Shown here one piece after another: positions 41,401 to 46,046 of a stretch of 64,000 bases of DNA (positions are counted from its first letter, which is position 1; each line of letters begins with the position of its first letter). Source of the stretch: Leucobacter luti (GTDB taxonomy: Bacteria > Actinomycetota > Actinomycetes > Actinomycetales > Microbacteriaceae); contig NZ_CP080492.1 of NCBI RefSeq assembly GCF_019464495.1, positions 2,914,001-2,978,000 on the forward strand. Reading direction: 5' to 3'. The translations under genes and the position numbers were made by a program. The notes beneath the pieces were generated by a model, which had not been told where the DNA came from, searched no databases, and saw nothing but the letters and a program-made list of their open reading frames with translations.

Positions 41401-42866
41401 GCACCCCTGCGGAGTATCGCGTGCTCATCAAGGCGCCGGCAAACCTCAAGCTGGTCGAGCAGAACAACGTGTTCTTCCCGCAGCAGGGAGGTGACGTTGC
41501 CGGGATTCCGATCGCGAAGCCCTATAGCTTCGTGCTGACCGAGCCGATCGCGCTCATCGAGGCGGGGGACGCAGGCTCTGCGAATTCCGCGGCGCCCGTG
41601 CTCGATCTCGAAACTGCCCATGACGTCCTCACCGCCGACGCTGGCTTTGCCGTGTTCGACACCGCCGTGACGATCGGCGGGCGGATGTGGGAGGACGCCA
41701 ACCACGACGGAATCCAGGACGCCGATGAGGCGGGGATTGCCGGCCGCATGGTCGCCCTGTGGGAGCGCATCGACGGCACCTGGACACGCGTCGACGGGCT
41801 CGACGGTGTGGGCGAGACGATGACCGATGCACTGGGCAGCTACCGCTTCGAGGTCGCGCCCACGCACTACGAGGAGGGAGCGGACGGCTTCCTCGCGCCG
41901 CGGGAATACCGCGTCACCGCAGAGCGCGCGGGCTACCAGCTCTGGTCGCCGCTCAATGTGGGTGACGACCGCGCGCTCGACAGCGATATCAGCACGCTGA
42001 ACGAAGTGACTCAGGCCCCGGAGTTGCCTCAGCCCGTCTCGCACACGGGGGCGACAGCGGTCTTCTCCATTGCTGATCACTCGGACGGAGTGGTCGACCT
42101 CGCCTCTGCCCGCGATGACGTACAGATGGACATCGGCGTGAAGACACACCCGCACCTCACCACGATCGGGGGCACGGTGTGGGACGACGCCAATGAGGAC
42201 GGCACGCAGCAGCCTGGCGAAGCGCCGTTTGCCGATCGCGAAGTAACCCTGTGGGAGCGCATTGACGGCGAGTGGCGGATCGCGACTGACGCGAACGGTG
42301 ATTCGACGCAGCGCACCGACGCGGAGGGCCGCTACGGCTTCGCAGTGTTCCCCACGGAGTACGACGCCGCGGCCACCGGCTACCTTTTGCCACGCGCGTA
42401 CCGCACCACCGTTGAGGTGCCGCGCGACTTCGCCCTGAGTGCCGGCAGCCTGACCGCTGCGATCGAGGGGGAGCGGGCTGCCTCGATCCAAGCGCGCATC
42501 GTGGATCTGGCACCCGAGACGCCTGTGACGCCCGAGCCGCCAGTGGAGCCTGAAGCTCCTGTGGATCCTGAGGTGCCCGTGGACTCTGAAGCGGGCGAGG
42601 GCGTTGCTGTGGCTGGCGCGGGTGGATCATCCGACGCAGGCGGCCGGATCGATCTGGCGAGTGTGCGCGAAGACCACTCACTCGGCTTCCCGTTTGCGCG
42701 GGTGCCTGTCCCGGCCACTCCGATCCCCGGCCTTCCCGTGATCGGCGATCTCGCGATCACCGGCACCGGCCTTGGCCTCGGCATGGCGGGAGTCGCGGTG
42801 CTGTTGCTCGGGGCTGGCGCGGTGCTGATCGGCGTGCGCCGGCAGCGTGCGAAGCAGGAGCGATAG
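26406..42866 (+). CDS. giant LAxTG-anchored surface protein with SdrD_B-like repeats
   Basis: About 5,486 aa from TTG 26406, preceded by GGGAG. This start gives a classical signal peptide (MKKIFSGVASATLILMLALA..., ending near LAAE, residue 34). The in-frame ATG 26310 would put 32 non-signal-like residues in front. The body (about 35-4080) is beta-rich with recurring DUF11/adhesin-like strands, for example near 1744 (VGDTTRVLYELRNVG), 2140 (GDDVHYRLTAKNHS), 3358 (SSDTIEYLITHAENTGSG) and 3862 (RQGGDFTFEVSVDN). Eight SdrD_B-like modules begin near 4082, 4288, 4436, 4593, 4761, 4922, 5088 and 5253. A Pro/Glu spacer (about 5370-5396) precedes LAITG (5449-5453), a TM helix and RRQRAKQER. I found no cysteine in the mature chain. 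It should be exported, sortase-anchored (class E prefers LAxTG) and act as an adhesin or stalk; the ligand is unknown. Confidence 0.92.
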   Translation: MKKIFSGVASATLILMLALADVAGGMSAVPAALAAETPSITLNGTVTEGDPGYLNSKSIVLSTGSETKINYRLVPGYASGAATGVTVAVYLPSLEYVGDGYRVVGRDRAPSPLGVQGRVSAGGGWNVLSDTTVQGGPIVMEYDGDLRAGVNPAFDIFLTTYNDGTDGPYGGVPEGTRFEINGSVSYEMFNRVEGSSWTTPNELDDESRVSVISSDLRWETQIESYVPGGGPDLVPIWDRYQYVDYLYSLSNTSDNVAANIDGYSVTFDIDSTDSDVNGIIPFDINRWRYEEGGPATPNEDRNDTSGQFVGVPGEGGVLIYDVTDWDGTSELTDEIPYTYSGTGMLTIDREHGANKQALTPEGAAGASERKFLISLPLSRQGFPNPPTTFRVTAITNILFAKTANWSKTRIAEREIVVPEYAFTFSHTAQQREVVYGYETFTEIAELRSASNAPTFDPTVRYELDPDVVPDRVSYEIPEAELERFADARVNYRFEDEQTGETVTESLTPTASDPDPATGLVTLTFDLAELQDLAWDRTLVFGLVDRVEAGELLPVTIKVFGAPFRVGDVTATATAVFIEKIASNDDFGGNTTYTEVPHETPIDAGYTVIYPKEVVPNIAVRIDGTADRATVDYGARTAIDFLFGVNGTAAANSTTTLAVNPKVERLRDAELTLRAALFEQADHVRVSVETLDGTVTELDLGSPEANGDVVLALPEHVAKVVIDTDALTTDGAVHFATITAKVGAKLDTQHVINAKIRTYQPKPYDRDATREAMGTIDIRLPNELAPAVDVVGIYGSQRTQKTTNVGYESTFAAEYQVDTKGVNSPASSYTIDMLAPTKSGALEFSKIALQQPFLDGITDPVITFVNAAGKEQKFTVSERAAAEVSAADVTLSDIAKIVISGKDLRIQGLSAVALVEYRANIEIGSSQTLRATFTGTQEAPYEESKTARQQNQVDVRETQTDVKVEGVNQVTQPLGAGNAYSVDIYRWWNRGSTYNTQDYTLDQGYKSLGGFTTTLTRPTAASENNDQRVSVDVALPHTQFDLYYLKIREDMRPYLESVDLFRMVDGTEVLWKTVPGDAWVENSQEGAGFWRIATARPGSPDSELFTTYDSVAGVSEHPYYKEAWDADVQPESPISRVSVHLEFSRESNDAVPQMAGTQNDVIEYMGRFHSSSVKGKQATKLTATDTFGHGRELTRTASTSINSLVAYPFAQSKTGANDSTALANKVIPMGSTGEYLASIWNVNTASWSYYSGHGPDVYSPAATEYDEWLGMYDPASFHDELVYEFVYPASPHDDAVYNLDASHVTIADTSTLTYLTGVRVTGARGDILSADFAAPLTQAPRFDYDNSRERGIHDDGDGTFTVSFGQEGSYPKRFEAIFEEVAGFGERTAELDGVAPDTLGTSLAEVDVRVGGVVNGNRALQGTTNLYRIPSDTGIKALMHSSSATLTGYTPKLGAKLDMSFDSVKVYDYQADGITPSTTQVAVGIENSSEADIKDAVMTFTPDAAYRSQLVAIPEDIFDGDWSVDRVTVTQGGTTVEIARDRFTSNPETGMREFDLRTLFADGTLRSQPFDVTLGGHATLLKEHIDSISVAFAPRDGTVGLWGSITRANSSEPLPTRMRDGGDVFVTGVWVDEAADGPGWSSKPTFVTERSKGSTEQIMLHSAFSASAVVTSYNPIFVSAGGGNTGEKPTLRLASTANSDAAPRVFTRVARMQSLAIHLQEDFSRADATGLFYDADTGTQIDYTNIAVGDTTRVLYELRNVGTTASDDAGPGSLPIFNPVAHIEAPAYLEVSDVQAASAYLLADENRAGLIAESVNTAVTVPEESVQITRLNAKRSDVAFDLTLNDGESVFFVVEFTATSDQSANLNVTQGKTLQWNVYARPAYTHHFMSYNSDGANGNRVTGSTAAVNFDGDAFAEQLGRLSNTAYRYADPKQLVIESRFDRENVSGEDMTLTVKNIGNEIRHDNTALDLFVTLDTGGLLGFELTEFPSVPALNVPEGAAAAAQPTVLFQDGDGKWVDAADFDPSQHAMREIGKLWIRYGTVHAGAGPSSFEISGIGHWRTPGAQGTKSYRLTSQAQTRLTHQDETGAGIAEYSYRTEASQTVYKAIPTVEFNIQSFDTHAEATARYDGAQPGKTGYVAGDDVHYRLTAKNHSTDQGTSTNTPYGKAPLRHPVIVDKIPEYLSTELSRFVHAGELDVAGAIAAGVLEIRMLDAAGAPRDFALPEVTVRSVTGLDVAGAQTFANDRHNDGWGRLSSAEPVNTTLNPADTIDFDVFSYAFGDEDLGRGEQLEIVYMATAREHDLPRAEYTDGTAVFAPLFGWYGSNVPVANSAKQTSMDLAALLHDAGITGDRGHEMTASEFLSNSYSWLPGSTDRRRDASNSPGSYLQATYYDASANVEKSHTAHLRETAASELYTSFSSTALDENFAYATKARVADGAVTTPERILWAQDGMQLNRAWLSGASEMVPDVERAAWGADAANFVEHDGSLNSYERHRLGYTPYVEDDYSYAVQLHEEFTVRLHAANLGDRAIGSGLEYTEILPLGISPYDESGQLLGVTALSGGNAELASEVEILQSPDNDQGYRAPAQSQEAGTYAETTRDDGIPYVLRVRVAGEVPGLFGSAAAEQSLQSQRVEIRVRVAGEVPANANGLSLWHDQFTLSTIAPEEYLEIYGAEYGGFSRPLSVYNTARFPNDGMAQGLNVNDLAYDFGSYTSYFAVEPWGRYVRGLNAQGTATSVDSGRPAIVTGDELAMRRPTLRVWSSASKDTYPAGIDSTIEDFSVDLYEEFSIRSTVENQQLEVLGEYNRVNSGYNRYSGENFNDDIWKNAPQTIGGARGTWFEPTVTIALPYGIAPVLEDGSLARYDGEIAQQQGVEFSASAQTLGLGTSVPARDLSELFDVSVELLEDKLGERFLLHFTARADRSTEIAAGESLEITPRVATIDTPLYGADTDDSRYQHLLALAGTQRPVFAPVVSERYTTGAPPSLTARDQGVSAAPNNVKSSNGLAITANDRIRRDATSTWSSNMGALKITERLIAATEPYGADTELTLNTGTGWIERARALTQAGPTGGAGATGGATAYATTGAYGSSDLNLKKPSITNTTKAATFADGALAELIQVDAAGKYWLATEVSNAPEDETNPYERVKTAGDVHNSRFVVTQFVTNFAAATDEVRIAVGDEVLDRAAFEALGYTVERMTPAEPTVDATRNRIQWVVTPPAGERGTRGELKSGERFTLLTELQLIDGYEDNVVSDDIVWTADELVMDTYVSLITDDTTLIPREVAGAQRPADFIVQSLASMKYHTHVSDRGVGIDIDSNGDLAGRYAADAAEIEILKPRAEVRVNTTRPRIAYSNGLSGDTYFNSSDTIEYLITHAENTGSGLTELVIENILPTDTTNESTVSVSNQPITTNTRYVTSGTWELPQRTVDRLADAGTGIDDAFKTFVYVSDELAEDGYEAGTWSLLNPGGTSILRNERFEIPAATQAGLQKIRIVVRALDPETNLVPQGTRLAIDADPETPGTQSVLDTDPTNQSTKPYPASVTDHAISLGVRIGSNAKSTLFVYDTAQFWGNYVSTRVSKLAQSETRSYLTPSRPVVNVKYDSLYYRSDSTKPADQRFGWSDITAIAPKSSPHLKFSGEFINADRSMWSREEDNTYAEDTLVNPFVTFQLPTVMESGGAFTYVPQADIIADHPLDSAHRSRYSLTADDTNLWTWKLVRADGTVADPESHLKHTRIATGPWPGFDRNVVSVWFEGSVMPGDKIVVEFIGAVDAYSPGADAEDLKSRAMVTNNTGLLHPLNSQQNAANRLGYSTDGNDFNDNKLMNDRLVFSEKSLFQYETYDNFGKRKVAYSDLNRAGSVAPEQTPVRQGGDFTFEVSVDNSKEAGDRPYPYPIMYDVLPAAGDTSITNPTISRGSQYSAWLRPESVKLEREGADKKTYRANEYTVFVGPFTKQAGEIVETTMVPHAEAASESFYDALGLPGAPSAVRDQHFVPLAELADRPELLHRAQSILVLFNNAAEQLPGQNKLKLSYTMQSPLNAPVYLEQFDGAERKAEASLWNSFMATQRVSRFIPQESNNAGVYATEKRDGVYLGNYVWNDVNYNGEQDEGDAVRDGNGRTHLQPTRDLDFDGEIDDPGINGVRVTLLTPAGYNIDALGNPIHEVSGAWEVVDEATGMSVLDEVFQRPIPSEGPLVTVTESDIAGNAGYYTFSNIRPGDYRVLFEFPREYDAFSATTRTVFERAGVESFAPGEALDIPAQVDDAALVAITEAATVDSATNDAQRMSFDLGVAQMIEFGGTVFAEDIDTLDGYQSGPNEPGIPGYHVTLKRMSGETVRDAHGKPMVAVTDAQGAYRFTLLPVDRQYYLEITDENGEFNSERLVSPFLHHSDPFAEANDNDGLNEKGTRIVKTNPLNFDLEGLFTSGFAPRESVSIGFYDKTTYGVIGNRVWDDRNRNGLQDAGEPGIAGQQLELEQYVEIDGAWTRTEYTQSTVSNDDGFYYFTKVPSVRYDGAEALPTKYQVVVNDLVTGYTFAPTHARGPSPTGSTELDSDFFPNGTMHESGAPLSEHLISVVEIDDATGVVFGITDNTIDLGLVEHARSVLSGEVFLDADASGTKTAAEVAAAEDRYTATLEVRTAAGWITARQDGAGRMIEPASARESDAPIQQAGVSAYRFEELHIIDSVRLVPYEYRVRITEVPLWQGLTVLGAGDDPAIDSDFTQADRGATLTAVSETRVLGALQNELLPIETRVGTPAEDVDLGLVPLKREALIGDFIWDDRDRDGLQGAAEPGLGGIRVVLNRVIDGELVPVAETETDGDGAYAFTAAVAEEDPASARVDQPHRYVVEFALSSRQTVSPFKTGSDDAKNSKFAELIAGGAARYGHAIADPAHTVISEEFSLVSADGNGLAEYTTVTGTERIDGGVITHDSIRILGDTVYHDRNADGVQDPEEPGIPGIEAAVYALNRDTGLWEPYTDGDGKSTAVTDADGHYSFAVEVADLDKGSPHYRTPAEYRVLIKAPANLKLVEQNNVFFPQQGGDVAGIPIAKPYSFVLTEPIALIEAGDAGSANSAAPVLDLETAHDVLTADAGFAVFDTAVTIGGRMWEDANHDGIQDADEAGIAGRMVALWERIDGTWTRVDGLDGVGETMTDALGSYRFEVAPTHYEEGADGFLAPREYRVTAERAGYQLWSPLNVGDDRALDSDISTLNEVTQAPELPQPVSHTGATAVFSIADHSDGVVDLASARDDVQMDIGVKTHPHLTTIGGTVWDDANEDGTQQPGEAPFADREVTLWERIDGEWRIATDANGDSTQRTDAEGRYGFAVFPTEYDAAATGYLLPRAYRTTVEVPRDFALSAGSLTAAIEGERAASIQARIVDLAPETPVTPEPPVEPEAPVDPEVPVDSEAGEGVAVAGAGGSSDAGGRIDLASVREDHSLGFPFARVPVPATPIPGLPVIGDLAITGTGLGLGMAGVAVLLLGAGAVLIGVRRQRAKQER
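38649..42510 (+). repeat. array of eight SdrD_B/CNA-B-like modules within the giant protein
   Basis: Each module of about 150-205 residues opens with a (I/L)-G-x-x-(V/I/M)-(W/Y/F)-x-D motif. It continues with an EF-hand-like loop and an E-P-G-I-x-G turn. Six loops look competent for Ca: DVNYNGEQDEGD, DRNRNGLQDAGE, DRDRDGLQGAAE, DRNADGVQDPEE, DANHDGIQDADE and DANEDGTQQPGE. Modules 2 (DIDTLDGYQSG) and 4 (DADASGTKTAAE) are degenerate. Sequence between modules is well diverged, so the array is old rather than a recent tandem expansion. Confidence 0.85.
42750..42863 (+). other. cell-wall sorting signal of the giant protein
   Basis: LAITG at 42750-42764, then a hydrophobic helix of about 22 residues (GLGLGMAGVAVLLLGAG...) and a positively charged tail RRQRAKQER to the stop. 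LAxTG rather than LPxTG is the motif used by actinobacterial class E sortases. No sortase gene lies in this window. Confidence 0.85.
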
Positions 42867-42888
42867 GAATGGCGATGGGGAGGCCCGA

Positions 42889-43398
42889 GTGGCGAAGCAC
42901 GGCGTACCCAAGCCGGAAGAAATGGCGGAGTCGGCCGAGGCTCTGGCCGTTGAGGCTGAGGCGGCGCCTACGCCCAACCCAGCTGTCCCGCTTGCTGCCG
43001 AGCCGGTTTCCAGGTCGGTGGCGGATCCTGCTGCCGAGCCTGCACGCCGGGGCAAGCCACGGCGTCGGGCGCTCTGGCTGGGTGCCGGCGCTGTCGCCGC
43101 CCTCGCGATCGGCGTGGCAGCCTGGTCGCTGTGGCCCGCATCCGATGTGCACTCCGTCACCGTGCTCGGAGTGGAGTACTCCACGAACCTGCAGATCGAG
43201 GAGCACGACGGCTACGCCTACGTCACCGTGCCCGTGAACACGGAAGCCGGATCGACTGTGCTCGAGGTGACCGACGCCGACGATACCCGCACGATACGCG
43301 AGTTCCTCGCCGGCCTCGACACGCTCGTGCCAGGCGAGCACGTGCTCACCCTGCGTACGGCAAATCTGCACATCATTGTCGACGGCATGGTGGAGTAG
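42889..43398 (+). CDS. single-pass membrane protein next to the giant surface protein
   Basis: 169 aa from GTG 42889 with GGGGAGG upstream, only 22 bp after the giant gene, so probably co-transcribed. Residues 1-60 are an Ala/Pro/Glu-rich cytoplasmic tail ending in RRGKPRRR. One TM helix (61-83) is followed by an 86-residue extracytoplasmic domain with regular beta-like pattern (SVTVLGVEYSTNLQIEEHDGYAYVTV...). I recognise no family. Synteny suggests a role in secretion, tethering or regulation of the giant protein, which is inference. Confidence 0.8.
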   Translation: MAKHGVPKPEEMAESAEALAVEAEAAPTPNPAVPLAAEPVSRSVADPAAEPARRGKPRRRALWLGAGAVAALAIGVAAWSLWPASDVHSVTVLGVEYSTNLQIEEHDGYAYVTVPVNTEAGSTVLEVTDADDTRTIREFLAGLDTLVPGEHVLTLRTANLHIIVDGMVE

Positions 43399-43451
43399 CG
43401 CAGGTGCGTTGGCTGCCACCTTGCTCCCAACCCGCTCCCCAGCCGCCCGGC

Positions 43452-43482
43452 TTGACCCTCCCGTAGGAGGAGACCCCATGCT
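43452..43482 (+). promoter_or_regulatory. MerR-type promoter with 19-bp spacer and internal dyad
   Basis: The -35 TTGACC (43452-43457) and -10-like CATGCT (43477-43482) are separated by 19 bp, the long spacer typical of MerR-regulated promoters. Inside it is the dyad CCTCC-CGTA-GGAGG (43457-43470). Transcription would start about at 43489, the ATG of the merR gene, so the mRNA may be leaderless and self-regulated. Confidence 0.6.
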
Positions 43483-43488
43483 TGCATC

Positions 43489-44318
43489 ATGCTGAACATC
43501 GGAGACTTTGCCGGAATCACCGGGCTGAGCGTGAAGGCGCTCCGCCACTACGACGAAAAAGGGCTGCTCGTCCCAGACTCGGTCGATGAGCGCTCGGGAT
43601 ACCGGCGCTACGGCGAGGGGCAAGTGCGCGCTGGCGCCACAGTGCGGGCGCTCCGGGCCGCGGGGTTGTCCCTGCCGGAGATCGCAGAGGCGGCGGCACA
43701 GGACTCGGCGGTGTCGGCCGTGCGAGCCCACCGGGATCGGGTGCTCGTGGAGCGCGAGCGCGAGGATCGCGCCTTCGCTGCCGCCGAACAGGAGCTGCGT
43801 GCGCTCCGTGTTCCCGTGAGTATCGAGCTGCGGCATGCGCCCGAGCAGCACTTCGTTGGCCGCCCGCTGCACGCGCCCAGCGAGGATCCTGATGCACTCA
43901 CCGATGACGACGCGAACGCCACATTCGCCGAGCTATACGGGCAGCTCGTGGGCGCGGGGATCCCGCTGAGCGGTGAATTCTGGACTGCGCTGCGCTCGGG
44001 GAGCGCGGGGACCTCGAGCTCGTGGGGTGCTGGGCGGTGCCCGGCCCGCTCGACTCGGAGTGGGCGCACCCCGGCGACCACGTTGGCATCCTCCCAGCGC
44101 GCACCGAACTCGTCGCCCAGTGGCGGCCGGAGCACGGTGAGGAACTGCCTGATGGGGCGACGCATCCCGCGATCATCGCACTCTTCGACGCGCTCGACGA
44201 GCGCGGCATCGAGCTGCGTCTCAACCGCATGGAGGTGCGGCAGACCGTGCTTGGACAGGATCCCGACGATTGTACGGTGGAGGTCTCGGTTCGCATCCAC
44301 GAGCGCACGGCAGGCTAG
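43489..44318 (+). pseudogene. MerR-family regulator with GyrI-like effector domain, single frameshift
   Basis: The N-terminal MerR HTH is intact (MLNIGDFAGITGLSVKALRHYDEKGLLVPDSVDERSGYRRY), followed by the coiled-coil linker. The C-terminal GyrI-like small-molecule-binding domain starts in frame 1 (IELRHAPEQHFVGRPLH). It continues in another frame from about 44003 (GDLELVGCWAVPGPLDSEW...VSVRIHERTAG, stop at 44318). Adding one G to the GGGG at 43998-44001 restores a protein of about 276 aa. Left uncorrected, frame 1 runs into low-quality Ser/Arg-rich sequence to 44568. Confidence 0.85.
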
Positions 44319-44429
44319 TGCCGGTGGGCGACGACCACGGCGGAGGCCGATATCGGCGGTGTCGGGCATACCATCAACGGAGGGACGCCGCGGTGCGTCC
44401 CCGACCGACGACGCACACGGAGGAGCGCC

Positions 44430-44798
44430 ATGGGAAAACGGAAGACCCCGGAGGAGCGTGCCGCTGAGGAAGCACGCTACATCCTCGCGCAGGGCGCCTG
44501 CACAGATGATGAGTTCGAACCATTCTTCACGGACTCACACCAGGCGATCCGCAATACCGCCGCGATGAATCCGGACGCGAGCCCGGCCGTGCTTGCGCGC
44601 TTCGCGCAGGATCGCTTCTGGAGTGTGCGCGTGGCCGTCGCCGAGCATCCGAGCACGAGCCGGGAAACCGTGCTCGGACTGCTCGAGGAGTCGCCGGCCC
44701 GTCGCGGGGTGGTGCACCATGCGGCACGCGAGCGACTCGAACGAGAGGGCGTGAAATTCGGCGAGGATGGTATGCCTGAGGCAGCGGAGGGGCAGTGA
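44430..44798 (+). CDS. small HEAT/LRV-like repeat protein
   Basis: 122 aa with AGGAG upstream. The centre has two helical repeat-like units (IRNTAAMNPDASPAVLARFAQD and VRVAVAEHPSTSRETVLGLLEE) of the leucine-rich-variant/HEAT style. Such repeats bind other proteins or nucleic acid, but no function is known for this one. Confidence 0.7.
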   Translation: MGKRKTPEERAAEEARYILAQGACTDDEFEPFFTDSHQAIRNTAAMNPDASPAVLARFAQDRFWSVRVAVAEHPSTSRETVLGLLEESPARRGVVHHAARERLEREGVKFGEDGMPEAAEGQ

Positions 44799-44913
44799 GC
44801 GGGACGTGCGCGCAGCGCAGAGCCGGGGGGCAATGACTGAGCAGGTCGCTACACTCAAAACACTGCCCAGATCGATCGGCTGCGGCATACCGAACACACG
44901 AAAGGTGACGCAC

Positions 44914-45324
44914 ATGGGAGCATGGGGCAGCGCACCCTGGGACACGGACGGTGCTGCGGATTGGTTCGCTGAATTCTTCGAGGGGATTGACGCAGACGCG
45001 CGCATCTCCGAAGCGTTCGAGGCGGACGACGACTACGACCGCATTCGTGCAGCTGGGTACCTCCTCGCTGTGCTCGGCCGCGGCTACATCTGGCCAGGCG
45101 ATCTTGAGCGACTCGACGCGCTGTTCAAGCGTGGGATCGAGCTGCTCTCCGAGATGCTCGAGCCCGACTCTGAATTCCGCGAGCTCTGGGAAGACGATCC
45201 CGAGGTTCTTGCCGCAGTTCGCGCAGAGCTCACTGTGCTCGAAACGCGACTCAACGGCGATCCTGGCGAGAGCGAGAGCGAGAGCGAAGAGGATGACGAG
45301 GCAGAAGCGCCAGCCGAATCATAG
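44914..45324 (+). CDS. DUF4259-like protein
   Basis: 136 aa from ATG 44914 (AAAGGTG site). It opens with MGAWGSAPWDTDGAADWFAEFF, the characteristic DUF4259 start, and continues as a helical domain (RIRAAGYLLAVLGRGYIWPGDLERLDALFKRGIELL). It ends in an acidic Glu/Ser tail. Function is unknown. It overlaps the following small gene by 32 bp. Confidence 0.85.
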   Translation: MGAWGSAPWDTDGAADWFAEFFEGIDADARISEAFEADDDYDRIRAAGYLLAVLGRGYIWPGDLERLDALFKRGIELLSEMLEPDSEFRELWEDDPEVLAAVRAELTVLETRLNGDPGESESESEEDDEAEAPAES

Positions 45325-45547
45325 CTCGGGGCTGCCGCCGGGTCTTGCGAACGACCCGTTCAGCTTCCGCGTCACCGCGAGCGGGGAGCTCCACGTGTTG
45401 CGCGGCGGCCGCACTGTGACGGTGCTGCGTGGCAGCAGCGCTGAACGAACCCGTGCGCGTCTGGGGCGCGACCTCGAACACGATCAGCAGGTGCTGGCGC
45501 GAGCCACTGGGAATTACAAGCGCGGTACAGAACGAGGTAGGGTCTGA
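45293..45547 (+). CDS. small conserved actinobacterial protein
   Basis: 84 aa from ATG 45293, overlapping the DUF4259 gene end. The pattern LPPGLANDPFSFRVTASGELHVLRGGRTVTVLRG ... LARATGNYKRGTER matches a small protein family I recall as widespread in Actinobacteria, usually ending ATGNFKRGNER. Function is unknown. No good ribosome site is visible, so translation may be coupled to the upstream gene. Confidence 0.75.
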   Translation: MTRQKRQPNHSSGLPPGLANDPFSFRVTASGELHVLRGGRTVTVLRGSSAERTRARLGRDLEHDQQVLARATGNYKRGTERGRV

Positions 45548-45607
45548 AGCTGGTCCACTGCCCTGCCGAGCAGGTGAGGGCCAGTATCCCATCTGAGAAA
45601 GGCCCCC

Positions 45608-46000
45608 ATGACCGACGAGACGCCTGAGACCACGCAGCTTCCCCCGTGCCCCGAGTGCGCGAGCGAGTACGCGTACGAAATGGGAGCGCTGCTCGTCTGC
45701 CCGATGTGCGCACATGAGTGGGCCCCAGCCGGGGCAGGCGAAGACTCGGAGGACCCCAGTGACGAGGGCGACGGCCGCATCCGCGATGCGGTCGGCAACG
45801 TGCTCGCCGACGGAGACACCGTAGCGCTTGTCAAAAGCGTCAAGATTTCGGGCGGCGGCGGTGGCACGATCAAAGTGGGCACGAAAGTGCGCGGAATTCG
45901 ACTGACCGAAGACACGGGCAACGGACACGACATCGACGCGCGGATCCCGGATTTTGGTCGTTTGCAGCTCAAATCCAGCGTGGTGAAGAAAGTCTCCTAG
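45608..46000 (+). CDS. yjdM: YjdM/PhnA-family zinc-ribbon protein
   Basis: 130 aa. An N-terminal zinc ribbon (LPPCPECASEY...LVCPMCAHEW, four Cys) is followed by the conserved PhnA domain (DAVGNVLADGDTVALVKSVKISGGGGGTIKVGTKVRGIRL). The linker (about 45-60) is acidic. The name PhnA is historical; the family is not phosphonoacetate hydrolase, and its role is unclear. Confidence 0.93.
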   Translation: MTDETPETTQLPPCPECASEYAYEMGALLVCPMCAHEWAPAGAGEDSEDPSDEGDGRIRDAVGNVLADGDTVALVKSVKISGGGGGTIKVGTKVRGIRLTEDTGNGHDIDARIPDFGRLQLKSSVVKKVS

Positions 46001-46046
46001 CGCGGAGCCACGCCACGCGCCCCACGCGCCCGGTGAGCCGTCTAGC

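Noticed and set aside
44319..44568. C-terminal extension of the MerR protein in its first frame
   Set aside because: Past the frameshift the translation is Ser/Arg-rich noise, while the correct effector-domain sequence continues in another frame to 44318.
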